A stretch of 9,326 bases of DNA from Candidatus Tayloriibacteriota bacterium (GCA_029288475.1 JARIHA010000141.1:1-9326); one strand, 5' to 3'; numbered from the stretch's first letter, positions 1 through 7,355 are shown. Numbers and translations are program-made. The notes: generated by a model not told the origin, from the letters alone.

Positions 1-33
1 CAGGAATACTGCCAGGATTCTATGTTTTGTCAT
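1..33 (-). CDS. 5' end of an unidentified protein gene, cut by the window edge
   Basis: Eleven codons are visible, reading MTKHRILAVFL and continuing off the left edge. The pattern of a short basic start (K3, R5) followed by hydrophobic residues fits the beginning of a signal peptide or first membrane segment, but too little is present to name the product. The start is supported by a near-consensus promoter whose -10 box ends 7 nt before the ATG. There is no Shine-Dalgarno sequence. It lies downstream of the epimerase gene on the same strand but appears to have its own promoter. Confidence 0.6.
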   Translation of the reverse strand, partial: MTKHRILAVFL

Positions 34-68
34 AAAGCGAATTATAGCGGTTTTTCGGAAAATGGCAA
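34..68 (-). promoter_or_regulatory. Promoter for the gene running off the left edge, predicted leaderless
   Basis: On the minus strand a -35 box TTGCCA (63-68) and a consensus -10 box TATAAT (41-46) are separated by 16 nt. Only 7 nt (34-40) separate the -10 box from the ATG at 31-33. Transcription would therefore begin at or within a base or two of the start codon, giving a leaderless mRNA. This is the strongest promoter-like sequence in the window. Confidence 0.7.
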
Positions 69-75
69 TTGACGA

Positions 76-1008
76 CTACCCTATACGCATCATCTTCTTT
101 AGCTCGGCAATGCCATCCTCAATGGTCATTTCCGGCTTCCAGCTAAGAAGCTTAAAAGCCTTACTATTGTCGGCGAGAGTATTCTTCGGTTCAAAGCGCG
201 CAGGAACATAATCCACTTCCCCTCCAATAAGCTCCGCGATGCGATTGATCGTATGATTATCACCAGTACCTATGTTTATCACTTCACCATGTCCCACTTT
301 TTCACTTTCCATTGCAAGAAGGTTTGCTCTTACCACATCTCTCACGTGAGTAAAGTCGCGCGTCTGCATGCCATCTCCAGTAATGGTCATTGGCTGGTTT
401 TTCTTTACCTGATCTAGAAACTTAGCGATCACCAGTGGATAAGACCCTTCTGCACTTTGCCTTGGTCCGTATACATTAAAATAACGGAGGGAAACAGTTT
501 CGAGCTCATAGACATCGCTCCAGAGTCTGCACTGAAGCTCACCCTCATATTTCTGAAGACCATAAGGACTTTTTGGATGTGCTTCCATGGTTTCTACTAA
601 AGGCATTTTCGTCTGATCACCATAAGCGGAACTTGAAGCAGAATATACCACACGTTTCACTCCGGCGTTTTTAGCGGCGAGAAGCACATTGAGTGTGCCG
701 GTAGCATTTACTGCATGAGTTTCATCCGGGTGTTCAATCGAATATTGCACTCGAGGCAATGCTGCCAAATGAAAAACGTAACGAGCTCCATCCATGACTG
801 GCTGAATTTGTTTTAAATGACGAATATCCACTTGATGCAAAGTCGCTTTAGAATTGACCTGCTCCTTCCTTCCATTGCTCAAATCATCAATCACATGAAC
901 ATCAAAACCTGCTTCAACCAAAGCATCGGTAACATTTGAGCCAATAAATCCCGCTCCCCCGGTTACCACTACCTTTATTACGTCATCTGTATTGGTTTTT
1001 TTATTCAT
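76..1008 (-). CDS. NAD-dependent sugar epimerase/dehydratase (extended SDR family)
   Basis: This 310-residue cytoplasmic enzyme has the usual length for nucleotide-sugar epimerases such as UDP-glucose or UDP-GlcNAc 4-epimerases and related dehydratases. The Rossmann NAD-binding motif TGGAGFIG is at residues 16-23, with acidic residues D41/D42 after the second strand that fit NAD binding. The catalytic Ser region YSASSSAYG is at 122-130 and the YxxxK pair is Y149/K153. Motifs RYFNVYGPRQ (175-184) and TRDFTHVRDV (216-225) are typical of the substrate-binding half. It probably makes an activated sugar for the surface polysaccharide built by the neighbouring transferase and glycosyltransferase. 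The exact substrate cannot be read from the sequence. It starts 32 nt after the transferase stop on the same strand; that gap holds a TATAAT box. The stop codon is TAG. Confidence 0.9.
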   Translation of the reverse strand: MNKKTNTDDVIKVVVTGGAGFIGSNVTDALVEAGFDVHVIDDLSNGRKEQVNSKATLHQVDIRHLKQIQPVMDGARYVFHLAALPRVQYSIEHPDETHAVNATGTLNVLLAAKNAGVKRVVYSASSSAYGDQTKMPLVETMEAHPKSPYGLQKYEGELQCRLWSDVYELETVSLRYFNVYGPRQSAEGSYPLVIAKFLDQVKKNQPMTITGDGMQTRDFTHVRDVVRANLLAMESEKVGHGEVINIGTGDNHTINRIAELIGGEVDYVPARFEPKNTLADNSKAFKLLSWKPEMTIEDGIAELKKMMRIG

Positions 1009-1030
1009 TTGGATTTTATTTTATATCGTT

Positions 1031-1036
1031 ATTATA
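1031..1036 (-). promoter_or_regulatory. Possible -10 box upstream of the epimerase gene
   Basis: A perfect TATAAT lies on the minus strand in the short gap after the sugar transferase stop, 22 nt before the epimerase ATG. No convincing -35 box is seen 16-18 nt upstream, and the AT-rich gap also offers TAAAAT-type hexamers closer to the start. The epimerase may be transcribed both from here and by read-through from the transferase gene. Confidence 0.35.
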
Positions 1037-1040
1037 CCGT

Positions 1041-2387
1041 CTATACACCACTTCGAGAAAAGAAGACTCCAATGGTTTTGAGAGTAATAATGAAATCCAA
1101 TAAAAGAGAGCGATTCTTTATGTAATAAAGATCGTAGGAAAGTTTGTTGCGTGTTTCGCTATTGTTTGCAGTCACTTTAGGCGGATTCTTATGATACAAC
1201 TGAGCCCAGCCAGAAAGGCCTGGTTTTATAAGATGCCTTGTTTTGTAATGCATGATTTCTTTCTCATATCCAGCAACTAAGGCCGGCAATTCTGGCCGTG
1301 GACCAATAAATGAAATGTCTCCCTTGAGGATGTTCCAGAACTGAGGCAATTCATCAATGCGAGTTTTTCGAATGAATTTTCCTACTTTGGTAACCTTATT
1401 TTGCCCTATCTGCTGTTGATTTCCTTCATCATTGAAAGACATGCTTCTGAATTTATATAGATTGATCGTCTTATCGCGCTTACCTACTCTCTTCTGAGTT
1501 ACAAACATTGGTCCACCATCTTCGACCTTGATTGCAAGATATACAAATGGATAAAAAACCAGAGAAACAATTCCAGCAAAAAGTGAAATAACAATGTCCA
1601 TCAACCTCTTGAAAAAATCATAGCCAATCTTTGGAGCCACGGAGATATTTTCCAAAAACCAGCTGTGCTTTATAAGCGAAAGAGGAATGCGGTCAAAAAT
1701 ATCTTCGTATACCTTATGAATATCGACAAAACGCACGCCTGAAAAGATAAGATCATAAAGCTGGGGCAAAACGGTCCCGATCTTCTCGTCTTTTAGATCA
1801 ATAACTAAAATTCCCGCTCCCTGCTCATTCAAATGCTTTAGAATATGAGCTTTTAGATCGATTTTTGGATTCTTATCCAGATCAACCATTGATACGAAGT
1901 TGAGATAGTAGCGATTTGTATTTACCTCATCGTACAGCTCGATCATTTCTTTCCCGCTTCCAATCAATACAGCAGGCTGTCTCTTTCTAAACCCAAAAAG
2001 AGCGAGCCCGTACATTCGCCAGATCAAAAGTAATATAGATGAAATTACAAGATAGAGAAAAAGATTGGTCTTAGGTGTAATACCGAAATAAGGAATGAAA
2101 TAAAAGAACAAGACCGTAATGATGACATTGATAGTCTGAACATTGAGGAGAGTTGCCTGCAGTTTATTCTTGAAAAAGAGCGCCTGCTTTTCGTAAAGGC
2201 CTGAGATAAAAAAGACCACCACCCAGACGAAGAAGAGTATGGAGAACGGATGAAGATAATCAAAGAATACGCCAGTTACAGGAACTTGATGGTAACGTAT
2301 CACCAGCATTAACCAAAGAGAAAGCAAAAAGACGATAATATCGCCTAGAAATACCAAAAAATACTGTATTTTTGAAGTGACCCGCAT
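1041..2387 (-). CDS. Polyprenyl-phosphate sugar-1-phosphate transferase (initiating glycosyltransferase, WbaP/PssY-like)
   Basis: This 448-residue membrane enzyme should transfer a sugar-1-phosphate from a nucleotide sugar to undecaprenyl phosphate, the first step in building a surface polysaccharide or O-antigen-like glycan. The N-terminal part has four or five membrane segments (about 8-30, 47-63, 86-103, 107-132). A Rossmann-like cytoplasmic domain follows at about 136-230 (VLIGSGKEM at 140-148). The C-terminal bacterial sugar transferase domain starts near 258 with the hydrophobic re-entrant segment 262-287. Its hallmark motifs are present: KFRSM (312-316), the Asp-Glu pair in DELPQ (345-349), GPRPE (362-366) and KPGLSGWAQ (388-396). 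The length matches long-form family members. The ATG at 2387 sits 7 nt after a TAGTAT box. It is divergent from the GT4 gene with only a short gap. Confidence 0.92.
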   Translation of the reverse strand: MRVTSKIQYFLVFLGDIIVFLLSLWLMLVIRYHQVPVTGVFFDYLHPFSILFFVWVVVFFISGLYEKQALFFKNKLQATLLNVQTINVIITVLFFYFIPYFGITPKTNLFLYLVISSILLLIWRMYGLALFGFRKRQPAVLIGSGKEMIELYDEVNTNRYYLNFVSMVDLDKNPKIDLKAHILKHLNEQGAGILVIDLKDEKIGTVLPQLYDLIFSGVRFVDIHKVYEDIFDRIPLSLIKHSWFLENISVAPKIGYDFFKRLMDIVISLFAGIVSLVFYPFVYLAIKVEDGGPMFVTQKRVGKRDKTINLYKFRSMSFNDEGNQQQIGQNKVTKVGKFIRKTRIDELPQFWNILKGDISFIGPRPELPALVAGYEKEIMHYKTRHLIKPGLSGWAQLYHKNPPKVTANNSETRNKLSYDLYYIKNRSLLLDFIITLKTIGVFFSRSGV

Positions 2388-2400
2388 ACCGAAAATACTA
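2388..2400 (-). promoter_or_regulatory. -10 box and leaderless start of the sugar transferase gene
   Basis: TAGTAT (2395-2400, minus strand) lies 7 nt before the ATG at 2387. The candidate -35 position 17 nt upstream is weak (TTCCTA at 2418-2423). The spacing matches other starts in the window, which is the main support. Confidence 0.45.
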
Positions 2401-2432
2401 CAGCAAAACCCCTAAAATAGGAAGCTGATATG

Positions 2433-2447
2433 TGGTACTATAGTGAA
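2433..2447 (+). promoter_or_regulatory. Extended -10 promoter for the GT4 gene
   Basis: TGGTACTAT (2433-2441) is an extended -10 element, with TG one base before the hexamer TACTAT. It is followed after 6 nt by the ATG at 2448. No -35 box is visible, which is usual for extended -10 promoters. It overlaps the first codons of a longer possible reading frame starting at 2430, so promoter and longer start compete as explanations. Confidence 0.45.
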
Positions 2448-3584
2448 ATGATTTCTGAAGCGAAAAAGCCTAAGATACTCTATATAATCACCAAATCTAA
2501 TTGGGGTGGAGCTCAACAGTACGTATATGATTTTGCGACCAATCTCGACAAAAACCGTTACGACATAGCCGTAGCATTTGGAGAAGGAGGCACGCTAAAA
2601 ACCAAACTGAATGAAAGCGGAATCCGCACCATTCAAATCCCCTTTCTTGAGAGAGATATCAATATTATCAAGGAAATACGGAGTTTCTTTTTCCTCGTAT
2701 CACTCTTTGTTAAGGAAAAACCAGATATCATCCATCTCAACAGCTCAAAAATAGGAGCCTTGGGAGCATTCGCGGGAAGACTGACAGGAGTAAAAAGAAT
2801 CATCTTCACTGCACATGCATGGGCTTTTACCGAGGATCGAGCTATTGCATCGCGAGGGGCAATTCTCTTTTTACATTGGCTTACCGTACTTTTTACCCAC
2901 AAGACCATCGCTGTTTCAGAAAAAACAAAAAAAGAACTCGTATGGATGCCATTCGTTGCACATAAAATAGAAGTAATCCATAACGGCATTGCCCCGATTC
3001 ATTTTCTTGACAGAGGGTCTGCAAAAAAGATTTTAGGTATAGACGAAGAGCCTTTATGGATAGGCACTATATCCGAACTCCATCAGAACAAGGGACTTGA
3101 TTTCCTCATTGCGGCAATCGTGGAACTAAAAAAGGACCCGCAACCACTTCCCCCATTTAAAGTCATGATCATCAGTGATGGCGAAGAAAAGAAAAACCTC
3201 GAAGAACTGATCGCCAAAAACTCACTGACAGAAAGTGTCTTTCTCAAGGGATACGTTGCTGATGCAAAGATATATTTAAAAGCTTTCGATATTTGTACTC
3301 TTACTTCTCGCAAAGAAGGATTTCCATACTTCGTACTTGAAGCAGGTCAGGCTGAAGTACCGCTTTTGGCTAGTGCCGTGGGCGGAATACCTGAAGCAGT
3401 ACATCAGCTGGAATCCGGCATCCTAGTAAAGACAGGAAATATAAAGGAGATCCGCGATGGACTAAAAATTCTTATTCTTGAAAAAGACCGAAGAACTAGT
3501 CTTGCTAGTGCCTTAAAAAAAGAAGTAGAAAAATCTTTTACCTTGGATAAAATGATTTCTGAAACTGAAAAGCTCTATAAATAA
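2448..3584 (+). CDS. Glycosyltransferase family 4 (GT-B fold)
   Basis: This retaining, nucleotide-sugar-dependent glycosyltransferase probably extends the lipid-linked glycan started by the divergent transferase. From the chosen start it is about 378 residues, the usual GT4 size. The N-terminal acceptor domain has KILYIITKSNWGGAQQYV near its start, the glycine-rich loop typical of GT4, and later FTAHAWAF. The C-terminal donor domain begins around VIHNGI and IGTISELHQNKGLDFL. It carries the E-x7-E signature in EGFPYFVLEA, then GGIPEAV. No membrane segments are evident. An ATG at 2430 (six codons more) is preceded by AGGAAG with 5 nt spacing. I prefer 2448 because it follows a -10 box by 6 nt, as at other starts here, and gives an N-terminus closer to the family. 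The TAA stop abuts the stop of the convergent RodA gene. Confidence 0.9.
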   Translation: MISEAKKPKILYIITKSNWGGAQQYVYDFATNLDKNRYDIAVAFGEGGTLKTKLNESGIRTIQIPFLERDINIIKEIRSFFFLVSLFVKEKPDIIHLNSSKIGALGAFAGRLTGVKRIIFTAHAWAFTEDRAIASRGAILFLHWLTVLFTHKTIAVSEKTKKELVWMPFVAHKIEVIHNGIAPIHFLDRGSAKKILGIDEEPLWIGTISELHQNKGLDFLIAAIVELKKDPQPLPPFKVMIISDGEEKKNLEELIAKNSLTESVFLKGYVADAKIYLKAFDICTLTSRKEGFPYFVLEAGQAEVPLLASAVGGIPEAVHQLESGILVKTGNIKEIRDGLKILILEKDRRTSLASALKKEVEKSFTLDKMISETEKLYK

Positions 3585-4745
3585 CTACATACCCAAAAAC
3601 TCATTTTTTATCACATCTTTATGTGTAGCTCGGCGATAACGTCGCATTCCCATAAGAATACCTAGGCCAGCAAATTCAGTAATAAGATGCGATCCCCCAT
3701 AACTCATGAACGGTACAGCAAGACCGGTAACAGGCAAAACGCCGATATTCATCCCCACATTGATCGCAAAATGTGCGACAAAATAAATAGCAAGACCTGC
3801 GCCGTACAGAATCTCGAAGTTGGACATTCCATACATGGCATTCTTGAGAATTCGCCAGATAACAATGCCAAAAAGAAGGAAGAATAGGATTACTCCGATA
3901 AAGCCCCATTCCTCCGCAAAGGCAGCAAAGACGAAGTCGGTCTGAAATTCAGGAAGGAACTTTAGACGCGATTGCGTACCATATCCCACTCCTTTTCCAA
4001 TAATCTGCCCTGAACCGACTGCGATGGTAGATTGGTAAGCGTTATAGCCGCTTCCAGAGATATGAGTGAGCGGATGAATAAAGTTCATGATACGGTCTTT
4101 TTGGTACTGTTTGAAGCCATAAAACCAAAGACCCCCAAAAGCAGTCAGGCCGATCAAAAATACTACTATCAAATGCTTCCTGGAAATGCCCGAGACAAGA
4201 ACCATGCCAAGCCACAAAATAAAAATAATAATGGCAGCTCCGAAGTCAGGTTGAAAAAGAATCAGCAAAAAAACTACGAACGCATAAAAACCAGACACAA
4301 TGATATGCCTGATATGGGCGATCTCAACATGTCTGCGGGTGAAATACTTCGCCAAAATAAGAATAAGGGCTATCTGGGCAGGGTCAGACGGTTCAATTGC
4401 AAAGAAACCCAAATGAAACCAGCTCTGTGCCCCTTTCACAATATGACCAGCAAGAAAAAGCAAAAAAAGCATTCCGCAAGATACTGCATAGATTGCCACC
4501 ACAACACTAGTGCGCCGTAAGAAGTGAAAATCTACGAAGCTAAAAAGAAAGAAAACGAGCAAAGCAATAGAAATCCATATCAATTGCCTACTAAAAAAAT
4601 AACTGTCTCCCGTGAATGAGTTCATGGTTATCAAACCAGCCCCCAAAATAGGCAGAATCGCTAAAAAAAGCGTCCAATCGATACTAGAAGAGGCTCCTGA
4701 AAACTCCTTATTTCCAGGTAATAATTTTTCAATAAATCTCATCAT
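3585..4745 (-). CDS. rodA: RodA/FtsW-family peptidoglycan glycosyltransferase (SEDS), RodA-like
   Basis: This 386-residue polytopic protein has about ten membrane segments. It should polymerise lipid II into glycan strands in the cytoplasmic membrane together with a class B penicillin-binding protein, which is not in this window. SEDS motifs are clear: AQSWFHLGFFAIEPSD (106-121), FQPDFGAA (164-171), YNAYQSTIAVGSGQIIGKG (234-252) with YGTQSRLKFLPEFQTDF (255-271), and GVLPVTGLAVPFMSYGGSHL (335-354). D270 in PEFQTDF matches the essential Asp of E. coli RodA and its relatives. An oddity is EPSDPAQ at 118-124, where most relatives have QPSE followed by a hydrophobic residue. The first of two adjacent ATGs (4745) is chosen because a -10 box ends 7 nt before it. 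It is last in a minus-strand group and ends directly against the GT4 stop. RodA rather than FtsW is a judgement from overall similarity. Confidence 0.9.
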   Translation of the reverse strand: MMRFIEKLLPGNKEFSGASSSIDWTLFLAILPILGAGLITMNSFTGDSYFFSRQLIWISIALLVFFLFSFVDFHFLRRTSVVVAIYAVSCGMLFLLFLAGHIVKGAQSWFHLGFFAIEPSDPAQIALILILAKYFTRRHVEIAHIRHIIVSGFYAFVVFLLILFQPDFGAAIIIFILWLGMVLVSGISRKHLIVVFLIGLTAFGGLWFYGFKQYQKDRIMNFIHPLTHISGSGYNAYQSTIAVGSGQIIGKGVGYGTQSRLKFLPEFQTDFVFAAFAEEWGFIGVILFFLLFGIVIWRILKNAMYGMSNFEILYGAGLAIYFVAHFAINVGMNIGVLPVTGLAVPFMSYGGSHLITEFAGLGILMGMRRYRRATHKDVIKNEFLGM

Positions 4746-4781
4746 GCCGACAATGATACCTTAATTACTGGGACGAGCCAA
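4746..4781 (-). promoter_or_regulatory. Promoter for the RodA gene, predicted leaderless
   Basis: On the minus strand, TTGGCT (4776-4781) and TATCAT (4753-4758) are spaced by 17 nt. The -10 box ends 7 nt before the ATG at 4745. The -35 box lies inside the 3' end of the upstream gene, so RodA may be expressed separately as well as by read-through. Confidence 0.5.
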
Positions 4782-5544
4782 TTGGCTTTAGAAGAGGAAT
4801 AATCTCTTTTTGTGCAACCTGCGTACTAAAAGGAACTGGCCAAATGAAGAAGATGTTTTGTGGCTTATTCTTCTCTAAATAATCTACAACAGTACGAGAC
4901 GCTCCAATAGCGTTTCCATCCGTATCATACAAAATAGCCACCAAAGGCAAGGACTGTATAGGAGAAAAATCAGTATTTGCATTGGTGAGCGTTGCATTAA
5001 GCCTCGGCATTGTATCTTCTTTATTTAAGATAGGATTTGATATGGTGACGAGAGGAAAAGTAAGATTGTTGATAACCCACACCGGCTTATTAGTAAATTG
5101 GAAAGTAACCGCCGCCGCTTTTCGTTCTCCCGTAGATATCCCCGCCTCAAAGATGGGAAATTTCTTATTTGCCCAAATATCCACCGTACCTTTGCGTGCG
5201 GCTATAAGGACGCTATTTTGATCATAAACATCAAACTCATAAGATACATTACGCGCATACGAACCAAGGTTAGGATTTTCAATATATGCAATTGCGTCAT
5301 AAAACCCTGCAGATGAAGGAAACACCCTTTGCCAATGGATCACTGGATCAAGAGCTAACGCTGGGCAAAGAATCTTGCACGGACCGCTACAGTCCACACC
5401 TTGCTCACCTTGATTTTGCTTGCCATCACTGCAAGTAGGAGGTTTGTACAAAAAATAATATCCGGGCAAAGCTATGACAATCAGCAAAAAAACGATGACT
5501 ATACTAAAATACGTAAGCTTTCTTTCGGTTGCCCATAAAGACAT
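4765..5544 (-). CDS. Membrane-anchored exported protein with Cys-rich DGxxNQGExGVDC motif
   Basis: This 259-residue protein has one N-terminal membrane segment (about 12-33). The charge pattern puts a short basic tail inside and the rest outside. Just after the membrane comes TCSDGKQNQGEQGVDCSGPC (37-56) with cysteines at 38, 52, 56 and 60. This motif is familiar at the membrane-proximal end of exported proteins in Patescibacteria and as repeats in secreted proteins elsewhere; its function is not established. The remainder looks like one or two beta-sandwich regions (about 67-165 and 178-255). LVAILYDTDGNAIGASRTVVDYL (200-222) resembles FxLYD-type domains. It starts 8 nt after the stop of the upstream membrane protein, so the two are probably cotranscribed and translationally coupled. 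No enzyme motif is seen; a cell-envelope role is inferred from topology and the adjacent RodA. Confidence 0.7.
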   Translation of the reverse strand: MSLWATERKLTYFSIVIVFLLIVIALPGYYFLYKPPTCSDGKQNQGEQGVDCSGPCKILCPALALDPVIHWQRVFPSSAGFYDAIAYIENPNLGSYARNVSYEFDVYDQNSVLIAARKGTVDIWANKKFPIFEAGISTGERKAAAVTFQFTNKPVWVINNLTFPLVTISNPILNKEDTMPRLNATLTNANTDFSPIQSLPLVAILYDTDGNAIGASRTVVDYLEKNKPQNIFFIWPVPFSTQVAQKEIIPLLKPIGSSQ

Positions 5545-5552
5545 AGAATTGC

Positions 5553-6509
5553 CTAGTTTGAAACGTTAAAAAATTTCTTATTATACTCATACTGATAAGT
5601 ATAATAAGAATTTGGATTGACTCGACGATAAATTCTTTCAGCGACGCTAAAAATGAAAGGTGTAAAAACCACCGCAATCAATAAAATCCACCCAAAGATT
5701 TGCTTAGTCCTGTATACCTCGTGATCACTCAAACTCTGTGATTTTAATGAACTGAGAGAAGTATACAACGTCACTATATAAATAAGCACAAAGGGTAACA
5801 GTACAAAGAATTGAAAAAGCTGAGTGAGAATATTTGCCAATTCAGGTCCTTGCATTATCACCTGACTCAAAGGGCTTACGATAAGCTGGAAAATGCCACC
5901 TACAACTGCCGCAAGAAAAGCAACGAGAAACACTCTGCCGAAAACAGCCCACCAATGACCTCTTACATAATGCCAACTTTGAGCCAGAGCCTGCAATCCT
6001 ACTTTGTTCTCCGCAAACAAGATAACGATAGAAAACATCAGCATTATCTGAATAAAGATACCTGGGAAGATAAATAATATATACCCTGATAGGGCCATCA
6101 CCCCCGCGAGAATAGTTATCCAGACAAAAGAACCGAACTTTCCTGCAGTTTCCGCATATCTTTCCTTCATATAGGTATTGTAGGCAAATGAATTGTCATG
6201 AGAATGAGCAGGCAATAACAATGCGCTAATCAGTACTCCTGGATAAAAAAGAGTTGCTATAAAAAAAGTAGTGGTAAGAATAATGAGGATAACTTGGAGC
6301 ACTATATAAGGCGCGAGCGTCAAAGAATCAGAAAGAAGGAGATCAAGCTGAATAACGGCAGAAAGAAGAAGAAAAATCGCAGTTACAGGTAGAGCAAGAG
6401 AAACGATCTTCTTACCACTTTTACCAAACAACGAATAACTCTTTCTCCAAAGATCCCCTACACCAATAAGACCAGTCGTCCCTGAATGCATTGTAGTATC
6501 ATGTTCCAT
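5553..6509 (-). CDS. Unrecognised polytopic membrane protein
   Basis: I do not recognise a named family. The 318-residue protein has a hydrophilic N-terminus (1-33, with DLWRKSYSLFGKSGKK at 19-34) and about seven hydrophobic segments: 36-55, 66-84, 86-100, 127-146, 148-166, 190-212, 228-250 and 270-290 (two of these may form one re-entrant pair). It ends in a Tyr/Asn-rich tail at 299-318. The segment AQSWHYVRGHWWAVFGR (176-192) resembles the repeated loop of DUF975-like and related small-molecule membrane proteins, but this is weak. It lies 84 nt after the slipin stop and 8 nt before the Cys-motif protein, in a probable operon. No Shine-Dalgarno or clear -10 box precedes the ATG at 6509. A second ATG six codons in (6491) is an alternative start. 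Confidence 0.65.
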   Translation of the reverse strand: MEHDTTMHSGTTGLIGVGDLWRKSYSLFGKSGKKIVSLALPVTAIFLLLSAVIQLDLLLSDSLTLAPYIVLQVILIILTTTFFIATLFYPGVLISALLLPAHSHDNSFAYNTYMKERYAETAGKFGSFVWITILAGVMALSGYILFIFPGIFIQIMLMFSIVILFAENKVGLQALAQSWHYVRGHWWAVFGRVFLVAFLAAVVGGIFQLIVSPLSQVIMQGPELANILTQLFQFFVLLPFVLIYIVTLYTSLSSLKSQSLSDHEVYRTKQIFGWILLIAVVFTPFIFSVAERIYRRVNPNSYYTYQYEYNKKFFNVSN

Positions 6510-6548
6510 AAAAATGGTTTTAATTTCTTTCTTTTATTTTCTCATGTT

Positions 6549-6561
6549 TTGCCACTGGCAA
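6549..6561. repeat. 13-bp palindrome between slipin and membrane-protein genes
   Basis: The sequence ttgccactggcaa is a perfect palindrome around one central base, in the 84-nt gap after the slipin stop. It could be a protein-binding site, or a small 5-bp hairpin in the mRNA. There is no following U-run, so it is not an intrinsic terminator. Confidence 0.35.
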
Positions 6562-6593
6562 CAAGCAATAACTTTTTCAGCTTTCTGTGATGC

Positions 6594-7355
6594 CTATTTC
6601 ACAGAATCCCTTCTTATGGTTTTGATCGCTTCTTCTACCGTAGTCATGAACTGGGCTGGAAAAATAATCGTTGAGTTCTTCTCTGTAGCAATTTCTGCCA
6701 TAGTCTGCAGAGTTCTTAACTGTAAAGCTACTGGATGAGCAGAAATGATGTCTGCGGCCTCTCCAAGCTTCGTAGCAGCCTGCATTTCTCCTTCTGCAGC
6801 AACGATCTTAGCTCTTCGCTCTCGTTCTGCCTCAGCCTCTTTAGCCATCGCTCTCTGCATATTGTCGGGCAATGTAATGTCCTTGATCTCAACTGCAGTT
6901 ACCTGTGCTCCCCAATTCTCCGTATGCCCATCAATAACATCCTTTATCTTCACATTGATATCCGCAGTACTTGAAAGGAGCTCGTCGAGCTTAAATTGTC
7001 CTACCACGTTTCGCACCGTAGTCTGGCTGATCTGATTGACAGCATCATAGACATTATCAATCGCAATGACCGATTTCTTTGGGTCTACAATATGATAATA
7101 GGCAACAGCTGCAATATCTATTGAAACATTGTCTTTCGTGATGATCTTTTGAGAAGGAATATTCATGGTAATCGTTCGGAGAGTAACTCTCATTACTTTC
7201 TGAAAAACAGGAATGATGTATACAAGGCCTGGTCCTTTAACCGTGCTGTATTTTCCTAGAAAAAAAACTACTAATCGTTCATATTCTTTAACGGTACGAA
7301 TTCCTTTGAGTAAAATAAGAACAATGACGACTGCGATGATAATAGCTATAGCCAT
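6594..7355 (-). CDS. Slipin, SPFH/Band 7 (stomatin-like) membrane protein
   Basis: This 253-residue bacterial slipin has one N-terminal membrane segment (2-17). An SPFH domain follows at about 20-165, with EYERLVVFFLGKYSTVKGPGLVYIIPVFQKV (24-54), the conserved ITKDNVSIDIAAVAYYHIVDP (72-92) and VEIKDITLPDNMQRAM (155-170). An Ala/Glu-rich coiled coil follows at 168-205 (AKEAEAERERRAKIVAAEGE). The C-terminal hydrophobic stretch 228-236 is typical of stomatins. Family members oligomerise into membrane scaffolds and affect membrane microdomains or protease activity. The usual partner, NfeD, is not beside it: upstream is the rRNA operon and downstream an unrelated membrane protein. It heads the minus-strand group ending in RodA. 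The start follows a TAATGT box by 7 nt and lacks a Shine-Dalgarno sequence. The stop is TAG. Confidence 0.92.
   Translation of the reverse strand: MAIAIIIAVVIVLILLKGIRTVKEYERLVVFFLGKYSTVKGPGLVYIIPVFQKVMRVTLRTITMNIPSQKIITKDNVSIDIAAVAYYHIVDPKKSVIAIDNVYDAVNQISQTTVRNVVGQFKLDELLSSTADINVKIKDVIDGHTENWGAQVTAVEIKDITLPDNMQRAMAKEAEAERERRAKIVAAEGEMQAATKLGEAADIISAHPVALQLRTLQTMAEIATEKNSTIIFPAQFMTTVEEAIKTIRRDSVK

Noticed and set aside
2633..2989. Minus-strand open frame of 118 codons inside the GT4 gene
   Set aside because: It is a shadow of a well-conserved GT4 domain, with no recognisable motif or start signal.
4032..4520. Plus-strand open frame of 162 codons antisense to the RodA gene
   Set aside because: Its composition (Lys, Asn and His rich) is what reading the reverse of a hydrophobic membrane gene produces. 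It has no promoter or family motif, and the opposite strand is clearly rodA.
6514..7035. Plus-strand open frames opposite the slipin gene
   Set aside because: Their Ser/Cys/Leu-rich sequences are the antisense of the Glu/Ala coiled coil and SPFH domain. They show no independent coding evidence.
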